From Gammaproteobacteria bacterium (lineage in GTDB: Bacteria; Pseudomonadota; Gammaproteobacteria; Methylococcales; Methylomonadaceae), in contig JAJRWJ010000451.1 of the NCBI GenBank assembly GCA_024276805.1, positions 1-9,029 on the forward strand: DNA of 9,029 nt. Direction: 5' to 3'. Made by a program: the position numbers and the translations under genes. Below, piece after piece: positions 1-5,127 of the stretch. Numbering within the stretch: the stretch's first letter is position 1; every line of letters begins with the position of its first letter. The notes beneath the pieces are model-generated. The model ran no database searches. It saw nothing but the letters and a program-made list of their open reading frames with translations, and was not told the origin of the DNA.

Positions 1-63
1 GCCGTAGTCGAACAGACTGGACTGAATGGGTTTGTCTTTGAAATAAACGGTAAATTTGGCCAT
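1..63 (-). CDS. Start of a probable FHA-domain protein (partial, runs off left edge)
   Basis: Reading the minus strand from an ATG at 63 gives 21 codons without a stop, beginning MAKFTVYFKDKPIQ and continuing to the window edge. This opening strand, a short beta-like segment with FKDKPIQ, resembles the first beta strands of FHA (phosphothreonine-binding) domain proteins in gammaproteobacteria. That family resemblance is recollection and rests on only 21 residues. A TATACT -10 element lies about 35 bases upstream on the same strand (97-102). No good Shine-Dalgarno sequence precedes the ATG (upstream bases read CCACTTGCACA). The gene points away from the flagellar cluster and is probably functionally unrelated to it. 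It could instead be another small protein with a similar N-terminus. Confidence 0.5.
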   Translation of the reverse strand, partial: MAKFTVYFKDKPIQSSLFDYG

Positions 64-96
64 TGTGCAAGTGGATTCATTCGGACTTTGGCATTA

Positions 97-125
97 AGTA
101 TAGCCTTAATTATTTTTGTTGCACC
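97..125 (-). promoter_or_regulatory. Candidate sigma-70 promoter for the leftward gene
   Basis: On the minus strand, TATACT (97-102) is preceded at 17 bp by GGTGCA (120-125), a weak -35. The -10 is good and the spacing ideal. Transcription would start near 90 and give a leader of about 27 nt for the gene starting at 63. A second minus-strand candidate lies further up: a perfect TATAAT at 313-318, with CTGAAA 16 bp upstream. Either or both could serve this gene. These are motif matches only. Confidence 0.35.
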
Positions 126-390
126 GGGAAAAAATAGTTTTCGCGAAGAAAACCAGAGTTGGCCGTTGCTGTGGTCTGACCTGGCCTTGCAGGATGCGCG
201 GCGGGGCTGGCGATTTCCTGTATGGAATGGCGCCAGCAAGGGTTTTTTGCTGGTCCGGCGGTGCATTCAGTGAGTCAGTAATGTCTGGAATCATGACCGC
301 GACGGGACGAAAATTATACTTTCCGCATGTGAATTTTCAGCATTTCCGTGCGCCTGCCTGGCAGCAGACAGATCATTTCTTTCGGGGGAA

Positions 391-492
391 GGCGAAAAAA
401 CGCCGCTGTAGCAATCTACAGCAAGGTTTTTCAATGTAGACATCGGCAAAAAAGGGTTCAGTATTGCGCTAATGTGATGAGCGGAGAGTATG
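391..492 (+). repeat. Dispersed repeat, copy 1 (inverted relative to copy 2)
   Basis: These 102 bases align without gaps to the reverse complement of 2058-2159, with 14 mismatches (about 86% identity, counted by hand). The best blocks are 391-433 (2 mismatches in 43), 441-455 (identical) and 466-492 (3 mismatches in 27). Similarity continues weakly to about 375 with a one-base gap. The core is a hairpin: GCTGTAG (405-411), loop CAAT, CTACAGC (416-422), flanked by A-rich and T-rich arms. It carries no coding sequence. It looks like a REP- or MITE-type intergenic element. I recall similar sequences from methanotroph genomes but cannot confirm this here. Confidence 0.85.
393..432 (-). terminator. 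Probable terminator for corB, supplied by the repeat hairpin
   Basis: Read leftward from the corB stop, the repeat gives TTGAAAAACCTT, then the stem GCTGTAG-ATTG-CTACAGC, then GGCG and a run of six T (395-400). The A-rich 5' arm and T-rich 3' arm can extend the stem. The spacing between stem and T run is slightly long (GGCG), so it is an imperfect intrinsic terminator. The opposite strand also has a T run after the stem (AAGGTTTTT), so the element may act in both directions. It lies about 80 bases beyond the corB stop. Confidence 0.45.
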
Positions 493-512
493 CAATTCCA
501 GGACGCAGTTGT

Positions 513-1763
513 TCAGGATTTTTTTTGTGGATAGAAACGCACCAGTTTAATGGCGTTTTTATCGGTTTTGACTATCTCCAGGGGATAACCATGCAATTTC
601 ATGCTGGTGCCGGGTTCCGGTATCGTTTCCATAAACTCGATGATCAGACCATTGAGGGTCTTTGGCCCTTCGGTAGGTAAATCCCAGTGATTGATGCGGT
701 TCAGTTCGCGAATCGTCACGCTGCCATCCACCAGGTAGCTGCCGTCCTGCTGGGCAATGACATCACTGGCTTCGAAGATGATGCCGCCGACGATTTCCTG
801 CAGCAGATCATCCAATGATACCAGTCCCTGGATATCGCCGTATTCATCGACGACCAGAGCCAGGTGCATTTTTTTATCCCGGAAGGTCAGTATTTGCTTT
901 TGCAGCGGGGTGCTTTCCGGGACAAAATAGGGTTTCGCAAGGTTTTTCAGGAGGCTGTTCTTGTCAAATTTATTTTTCCGGAACAGGCCCAGAGTATTTC
1001 TCAGATGCAGAATGCCGATGACTTTGTTGATGCTTTGCCGGTACACTGGCAAGCGGGTATGCGGGCTGTTTTCCAGCACCGTGATAATTTCTTCGACAGG
1101 CGCATCTAGATCGATGCCGATGATTTCATTGCGTGGTGTCATAATGTCCTCGACGGTCGCCGTTTCCATGTCGAGGATGCTGAGCAGCATATTCTGATAG
1201 CGTTCCGGGATGACCGAATCCGATTCCGTCACCAGGCTTTTCAATTCCTCTATGTTCAGGGAATCTGTGCTTTTTTTGTTGACATGCACGCCAAACAGTC
1301 GCAGCAGCAGGTTGGCGAATAGATTGACTATCCAGACGATAGGATAGAAAAGCTTCAATAGCGGCGTATAGATCCAGGCGGCCGGGAAGGCGATCAGTTC
1401 CGGTTTGATTGCCGCCAGGGTTTTCGGCGCCACTTCGGAAAAGATCAGTACCACCAGTGTCAACAGGCCCGCGGCAATGGCGATGCCGGATTCACCCAGC
1501 AAGCGGATGGCGATGATGGTTGCCAGAGAGGATGCCAGAATGTTGACGAAGTTGTTGCCCAATAAAATCAGGCCCAGCAGGCGGTCCGGCCGTTGCAGCA
1601 GTTTTTGCGCCTTGATCGCTCCGGAATGTTTGCGCTTTACCAGATGCTGCAGCCGATAGCGGTTGAGCTTCATCAAGGCGGTTTCTGAACCGGAAAAGAA
1701 TGCAGAGAGCATCAGCAGTGCGGCAAGTATGCCAAACAACATGCCAAGGGGAATTTCGTTCAA
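513..1763 (-). CDS. corB: CorB/YfjD-type CNNM-CBS transporter (HlyC/CorC family)
   Basis: This is a 416-residue inner-membrane protein of the CorB/CNNM family, implicated in Mg2+/Co2+ transport or resistance to divalent cations. The N-terminal CNNM (DUF21) domain spans about residues 1-160. It has hydrophobic segments near 4-22, 62-84, 92-113 and 126-156, and carries the conserved SGSET (24-28) and NRYRL (34-38) motifs. A CBS pair follows at about 205-325, ending in the conserved VVDEYGDIQGLVSLDDLL. A CorC_HlyC domain fills 338-413. Length and motif order match E. coli YfjD/CorB closely. The start used is TTG at 1763, which places SGSET where I recall it in the E. coli protein. The first in-frame ATG is at 1742 and would cut into the first membrane helix. 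Neither start has a clear Shine-Dalgarno sequence. It is divergent from the flagellar genes, with no evident functional link. Confidence 0.9.
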   Translation of the reverse strand: MNEIPLGMLFGILAALLMLSAFFSGSETALMKLNRYRLQHLVKRKHSGAIKAQKLLQRPDRLLGLILLGNNFVNILASSLATIIAIRLLGESGIAIAAGLLTLVVLIFSEVAPKTLAAIKPELIAFPAAWIYTPLLKLFYPIVWIVNLFANLLLRLFGVHVNKKSTDSLNIEELKSLVTESDSVIPERYQNMLLSILDMETATVEDIMTPRNEIIGIDLDAPVEEIITVLENSPHTRLPVYRQSINKVIGILHLRNTLGLFRKNKFDKNSLLKNLAKPYFVPESTPLQKQILTFRDKKMHLALVVDEYGDIQGLVSLDDLLQEIVGGIIFEASDVIAQQDGSYLVDGSVTIRELNRINHWDLPTEGPKTLNGLIIEFMETIPEPGTSMKLHGYPLEIVKTDKNAIKLVRFYPQKKS

Positions 1764-1793
1764 GAGAGGGGGATTGAGTAGTTAATGTTGCCT

Positions 1794-1823
1794 ATAGTTT
1801 CTATGTTGAGATTTTTTTGTCAA
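1794..1823 (-). promoter_or_regulatory. Candidate corB promoter
   Basis: On the minus strand a perfect consensus -35, TTGACA (1818-1823), lies about 55 bases upstream of the corB start. The -10 is poor: AACTAT at 18 bp (1794-1799), or TATAGG at a long 21-bp spacing. The perfect -35 makes a promoter plausible, but the exact -10 is uncertain. Confidence 0.4.
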
Positions 1824-1840
1824 GTGTACGATGCCACAAA

Positions 1841-1870
1841 TGCTGCAAAAATGTTAAAATTCACTATAAT
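1841..1870 (+). promoter_or_regulatory. Candidate rightward promoter upstream of a possible small transcript
   Basis: A perfect TATAAT (1865-1870) is preceded at 18 bp by TGCTGC (1841-1846), a weak -35, in AT-rich surroundings. Transcription would start near 1877, immediately before GTCAGTGAC (1880-1888), a possible operator. fleQ starts about 430 bases downstream. The hairpin of repeat copy 2 lies between, so the transcript might end before fleQ or provide a long fleQ leader. Confidence 0.35.
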
Positions 1871-1928
1871 CCACGTTAAGTCAGTGACCGTCCATCGATG
1901 ATGGATGCAGACCCGATACAGGGATTTC

Positions 1929-1994
1929 ATGAACAAAACAGCCTGTCGCCTTGGCTGTTTGATGGTGGCCAGTTTTTCAATGAGAAAGTTCTGA
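1929..1994 (+). CDS. Possible 21-codon peptide or remnant reading frame
   Basis: An ATG at 1929 preceded by CAGGGATTTC (a passable AGGGA ribosome site 6 bases away) opens a frame of 21 codons: MNKTACRLGCLMVASFSMRK, then F and TGA. It has a basic start and a short hydrophobic stretch like the beginning of a secreted or lipoprotein signal peptide, with two cysteines. The codons also form the hairpin AAACAGCC/GGCTGTTT (1936-1943, 1953-1960), so the sequence may be selected as RNA rather than protein. It could be a leader peptide, the 5' remnant of a lost gene, or chance. I recognise no family. Confidence 0.2.
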   Translation: MNKTACRLGCLMVASFSMRKF

Positions 1995-2057
1995 TCTTAA
2001 AATGCCTTCGATAATCAGTGTCGGCCTGAAATACCATAAATACAATGTTGTGGTGTT

Positions 2058-2159
2058 CATACGCTCCACACATCACATTAGCGCCATATTGCGTCCTTTT
2101 TTGCCGATGACGGCGTTGAAAAACTTTGCTGTAGATTGCTACAGCGGCGTTTTCTCGCC
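2058..2159 (-). repeat. Dispersed repeat, copy 2 (inverted relative to copy 1)
   Basis: The reverse complement of this segment aligns without gaps to 391-492. This copy folds better than copy 1: an outer stem GGCG (2112-2115) with CGCC (2156-2159), an A/T middle stem GAAAAAC with GTTTTC, and the inner stem GCTGTAG (2128-2134), loop ATTG, CTACAGC (2139-2145). In copy 1 the outer GGCG arm is lost, which suggests copy 2 is nearer the ancestral element. Confidence 0.85.
2112..2159 (+). terminator. Hairpin of repeat copy 2, possible terminator or attenuator before fleQ
   Basis: Three stacked stems (GGCG/CGCC, GAAAAAC/GTTTTC and the 7-bp GCTGTAG/CTACAGC with a 4-base loop) form a long imperfect hairpin. 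On the + strand the inner stem is followed by GGCG and TTTT, the same sense in which corB transcripts read copy 1. It could stop transcripts starting near 1877 before they reach fleQ. The short T run makes efficient termination uncertain. Confidence 0.35.
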
Positions 2160-2307
2160 TTGCCCTCGACAGAATATCGGGATATGTCTTGCAATCTCGT
2201 GATGATCAGCATCGATTTGCAGGCTGACTTCAATGAATGAAAAATGATATTGAGCGTTTTCTCCCAGATAAAACAGTATTGCAATTATAACAAACGGGTG
2301 TAAACAC

Positions 2308-3780
2308 ATGGCATTGCCGCGAATTTTGTTGATCGATGATCATCCGGTCAGAAGTCGACAGTTCACAACAGTGATGGAATTTCTCGAATACCGGGTCACT
2401 GGCGCCGCCACTGTGGATGAACCGGGATTGTTCGATGATCTTGCCGATGTCATTGCGGTCTTTGTCGGTTATGGCAGCGAAAGACAGGCGGCAATCCTGA
2501 AGACGGCAGCGGAAAAAGTCCGGGATCGGCCAGTGATACTGCTACTTGATCGTGACGCTGGATTACACATTTCCACGGCAATTCGACAGATGGTTTTCGA
2601 AGTCCTGCCGTGGCCGGCCATCTACACCGAGGTCTTTACACTTTTTCAGAATATCAAGGCCCTGCCCGGGGTCAATGGCGACCGGCGCAGGCCGGGATTC
2701 GACCGGCGCCGCACCGATCGCCGGGAGGGTGGGGTACTCAGGCTGGTGGGCAACAGCCGGGCCATCGAACGCACCCGGCGGCTCATCGATCAGGTTGCCG
2801 ATTCCGATGCCACCGTGCTGATTCTCGGTGAATCAGGCACCGGCAAGGAAGTGATCGCCCGTTGTCTGCACCGCATTTCCCCGCGTAGAGACAAGCCGTT
2901 CGTACCCATCAACTGTGGTGCGATTCCAGGAGAATTACTGGAAAGTGAACTTTTTGGCCATGACAAGGGCGCTTTTACCGGTGCTTTGACGAACCGGCAA
3001 GGGCGATTCGAACTGGCCAATGGCGGAACCCTGTTTCTCGATGAAATCGGCGATATGCCCATGGCGATGCAGGTGAAATTACTCAGGGTGCTGCAGGAGA
3101 GGACTTTCGAGCGGGTCGGGAGCAATAAAACCATCCATTGCGATATTCGGGTAATGGCGGCGACGCATCGCAATCTGGAGAAGGAAATCAAGGAAAACCG
3201 CTTTCGCGAGGATTTGTTTTACCGCTTGAATGTGTTTCCCATTGATGTGCCGTCTCTGCGCGAAAGAGCGGAAGATATCCCGCTGCTGGTCAAGGATCTG
3301 ATCAAGAAAATGGAAGCGGGCAATCGTGGATCGGTATGCTTGACCGAATCCGCCTTGCGGGTACTGATGCAGTATCCCTGGCCCGGTAATATCAGGGAAT
3401 TGGCCAATCTGATTGAAAGGCTGGCTATTTTGCATCCTGACGGTACTGTGGACGCTCAGGCGCTGCCGGAAAAATTTCACCAATACGGGGTGTACGATGC
3501 GCGTGCTGCCAATCAAGACGTGACCTTACCCGAGCCTCAGGAAGTGACTTCAGCAATCAGGGAGCTGACCGAAACGATACACATCGAACAGCCGCTGCCG
3601 TCGGCGCAATTGCCCGAACAGGGGCTGGATCTCAAGGAGTATCTCAGTGACATGGAAAGTGATCTGATCAGTCAGGCCCTGGATGAATGCAATGGCGTCG
3701 TTGCACATGCCGCCAAGCGCCTCAACATGCGCCGCACCACACTGGTGGAGAAACTGCGGAAATACGATCTGCACCGCTGA
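2308..3780 (+). CDS. fleQ: FleQ, sigma-54-dependent flagellar master regulator
   Basis: This 490-residue protein is the same length as Pseudomonas aeruginosa FleQ and is an enhancer-binding activator that sits at the top of the flagellar hierarchy. An N-terminal receiver-like domain (1-120) keeps the acidic pair D10-D11 but has no Asp near position 54 (G54 in VFVGYG), so it is probably not phosphorylated. An Arg-rich linker covers 125-139. The AAA+ domain runs about 146-380 with Walker A GESGTGKE (174-181), the sigma-54 contact loop GAFTGA (221-226), Walker B TLFLDE (241-246) and WPGN (358-361). A Fis-type helix-turn-helix lies at about 461-484 (AAKRLNMRRTTLVEKLRKY). The ATG at 2308 has only a weak site (GGGTG) upstream. 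Next downstream are a FleQ box, a sigma-54 promoter and fleSR, its classical targets. Confidence 0.96.
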   Translation: MALPRILLIDDHPVRSRQFTTVMEFLEYRVTGAATVDEPGLFDDLADVIAVFVGYGSERQAAILKTAAEKVRDRPVILLLDRDAGLHISTAIRQMVFEVLPWPAIYTEVFTLFQNIKALPGVNGDRRRPGFDRRRTDRREGGVLRLVGNSRAIERTRRLIDQVADSDATVLILGESGTGKEVIARCLHRISPRRDKPFVPINCGAIPGELLESELFGHDKGAFTGALTNRQGRFELANGGTLFLDEIGDMPMAMQVKLLRVLQERTFERVGSNKTIHCDIRVMAATHRNLEKEIKENRFREDLFYRLNVFPIDVPSLRERAEDIPLLVKDLIKKMEAGNRGSVCLTESALRVLMQYPWPGNIRELANLIERLAILHPDGTVDAQALPEKFHQYGVYDARAANQDVTLPEPQEVTSAIRELTETIHIEQPLPSAQLPEQGLDLKEYLSDMESDLISQALDECNGVVAHAAKRLNMRRTTLVEKLRKYDLHR

Positions 3781-3796
3781 GTCTTCCCATTCATCC

Positions 3797-3810
3797 GTCA
3801 TTTTATTGAC
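3797..3810. promoter_or_regulatory. FleQ box upstream of fleSR
   Basis: GTCATTTTATTGAC is GTCA-N6-TGAC. Its reverse complement, GTCAATAAAATGAC, matches the published P. aeruginosa FleQ consensus GTCaNTAAAtTGAC at every strongly conserved position and differs only at one weak one. Its centre is about 73 bp upstream of the predicted fleS start site, which agrees with my recollection that FleQ binds upstream of fleSR in Pseudomonas. A second related half-site, TTTATTGAA, occurs at 3824-3832, about two helical turns away. Confidence 0.75.
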
Positions 3811-3850
3811 TGTCAAGTTGTAATTTATTGAAATTTAAAGACTAAAAAAC

Positions 3851-3866
3851 TGGTCTGTTTATTGCT
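3851..3866 (+). promoter_or_regulatory. Sigma-54 (-24/-12) promoter of fleSR
   Basis: TGGTCTG-TTTA-TTGCT matches the consensus TGGCACG-N4-TTGCW, with the invariant GG (3852-3853) and GC (3864-3865) separated by exactly 10 bp. Transcription should start near 3877, giving a leader of about 24 nt before the fleS ATG. FleQ bound to the box at 3797-3810 is the likely activator. Confidence 0.8.
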
Positions 3867-3900
3867 TCAGTTACGGTTAGATCATCTACACTGACCGGAT

Positions 3901-5127
3901 ATGAACAGCAGCAATCAGCAAAAAGTACAGCAGACCCGACAGCTCACCAGTGCTTTCCACGCTTTCAACGCACTTTCACAAAATCTTGCCGAATCCTATC
4001 AGGGCCTGCAGGAACAGGTTGCCGGTCTGCGCCAGGAATTGACCAGCGCCCGCGACAGGGGTATGCGGATTGTGCTGGAAAAGGAAAAAATCACCAGACG
4101 CATGCAGCGGATACTTGCGGCGCTGCCCGCAGGAGTCGTTGTCCTGGATGGCGATGCCAGGGTGATCGATGCCAATACCGTGGCATCCAGCCTGCTGGGC
4201 GAGCCGCTGCAAGGACAACCCTGGAGTGCAGTCATGCAGCGCAGCTTTGTAGAGGAATTTGACAATCCCCAGGAACGGCAATTGAACTGTGGCCGTTTTG
4301 TCAGCATCAGCAGCAGTCCATTGAGTGACGAGCCGGGACAGATTGTATTGTTGTCCGATGTCACCGAAATGCGAAACCTGCAGGATTCTGTTCAGCACCA
4401 GAAGCATTTGACGGCGATGGGGGAAATGCTGGCAAGTCTTGCGCATCAGGTCAGAACGCCGCTGTCCACGGCGCTTCTCTATGCCTCCCATCTACAGAGC
4501 AGAAGCCTGTCGGCGCCACAGCAGCAGCGTTTCGCCGGTAAGATTATGGAGCGTTTGAAGCATCTGGAAAGGCAGGTCAACGACATGCTCATTTACGCCA
4601 GGGAAGGCAAAATGCTGATGCAGAGATTTTCTCTGAAACGGTTGCTGGCAAACGTCAGAGAGGCGATGCATGACTGTATCGGGTCGGGGAGGATTCAGTT
4701 TCAGATTGAAAACCAGGCGTCCGCAGATAGCATTCTGGGCAATGAAAATGCGCTGCGGGGCATGCTCATGAATCTGCTGGAGAATGCCGTTCAGGCAGTT
4801 GCCGGCGCGGGATGCATCCGTCTGACGGTGGCGCAGCCGGATCAGAACCAGCTGCAATTCAGTATTGCCGATGATGGCCCGGGGATCGAGCCGGAGCATC
4901 TGCAGCGTATCTTCGAGCCATTTTTCACAACCAGGAGCAGCGGCACCGGCCTGGGGTTGGCGGTTGTGGACAGCGTGGTTCGCGCGCATGGCGGTGAACT
5001 GCATTGCCTCTCCAATGCCCGGCAGGGCACTGTTTTCCATTTTACGCTGCCCTGCCTCGAGCCCGACGACAAGGCATTGCCGGGCGCTTTTTCCGCTAGC
5101 AGGTACAAGAAGGAGGGTCAGTCATGA
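3901..5127 (+). CDS. fleS: FleS, soluble flagellar sensor histidine kinase
   Basis: This 408-residue histidine kinase phosphorylates FleR. It has no signal peptide or membrane segment, so it acts in the cytoplasm like P. aeruginosa FleS (about 402 residues). A Gln-rich helical, probably coiled-coil N-terminus (1-70) leads into a PAS-like domain at about 68-160 (ILAALPAGVVVLDGDARVID). The HisKA segment reads SLAHQVRTPLS, with H182 the predicted phosphorylation site. The catalytic domain has the N box NLLENAVQA (291-299), G1 DDGPGI (324-329), F box FEPFFTT (338-344) and G2 GTGLGLAV (348-355), so it looks fully active. The signal sensed by the PAS domain is unknown. The start lies just downstream of the predicted transcription start and has a weak ribosome site (CCGGA). 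The stop overlaps the fleR start (ATGA). Confidence 0.95.
   Translation: MNSSNQQKVQQTRQLTSAFHAFNALSQNLAESYQGLQEQVAGLRQELTSARDRGMRIVLEKEKITRRMQRILAALPAGVVVLDGDARVIDANTVASSLLGEPLQGQPWSAVMQRSFVEEFDNPQERQLNCGRFVSISSSPLSDEPGQIVLLSDVTEMRNLQDSVQHQKHLTAMGEMLASLAHQVRTPLSTALLYASHLQSRSLSAPQQQRFAGKIMERLKHLERQVNDMLIYAREGKMLMQRFSLKRLLANVREAMHDCIGSGRIQFQIENQASADSILGNENALRGMLMNLLENAVQAVAGAGCIRLTVAQPDQNQLQFSIADDGPGIEPEHLQRIFEPFFTTRSSGTGLGLAVVDSVVRAHGGELHCLSNARQGTVFHFTLPCLEPDDKALPGAFSASRYKKEGQS
5111..5126 (+). promoter_or_regulatory. Strong ribosome binding site and ATGA coupling for fleR
   Basis: AGGAGGG (5111-5117) sits 6 bases before the fleR ATG (5124), inside the end of fleS. The ATGA overlap couples the two translations. 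It is the strongest Shine-Dalgarno sequence in the window, which suggests FleR is made in excess of FleS, as is usual for response regulators. Confidence 0.8.

Larger units (their letters stand above)
64..512. other. Non-coding interval between the leftward gene and corB
   Basis: No convincing gene was found in these 449 bases. The open frames here are short, lack ribosome binding sites and resemble no family I know. The interval contains leftward promoter-like motifs at 97-125 and 313-340. It also has a stem-loop with arms CCAGCAA (233-239) and TTGCTGG (247-253) around a 7-base loop; neither side has a T tract, so it is not a standard terminator. Repeat copy 1 lies at 391-492, just past the corB stop codon. 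Confidence 0.6.
1764..2307. other. Non-coding interval between divergent corB and fleQ
   Basis: These 544 bases hold no recognised gene. From left to right: corB promoter motifs (1794-1823); a rightward TATAAT (1865-1870); GTCAGTGAC (1880-1888), palindromic except for its central base and near the expected start site; two perfect-stem hairpins (1889-1907 and 1936-1960); a possible 21-codon ORF (1929-1994); and repeat copy 2 (2058-2159). The last 140 bases before fleQ contain no strong promoter. The best motif is CTGACT (2224-2229) with GATATT 16 bp downstream; TATAAC at 2286-2291 has no good -35. The open frame at 2002-2202 mostly reads through the repeat and is not a credible gene. Confidence 0.6.

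Noticed and set aside
233..253. Stem-loop CCAGCAA/TTGCTGG as an intrinsic terminator
   Set aside because: The stem is real but no T tract follows on either strand (the Ts are in the loop).
116..439. 107-codon + strand frame, with overlapping frames at 88-273 and 348-680
   Set aside because: No ribosome site, no domain-like pattern; its end lies in repeat copy 1 and the 348-680 frame overlaps corB.
2002..2202. 66-codon + strand frame upstream of fleQ
   Set aside because: It mostly translates repeat copy 2, has no good ribosome site and resembles no protein family; such frames arise wherever the repeat occurs.
2285..2291. TATAAC just before fleQ as its promoter
   Set aside because: No acceptable -35 at 16-18 bp, and the start site would leave a leader too short to hold the weak ribosome site comfortably.
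4492..5040. 182-codon minus-strand frame opposite fleS
   Set aside because: Antisense to the conserved kinase domain of fleS, with no independent start signals.
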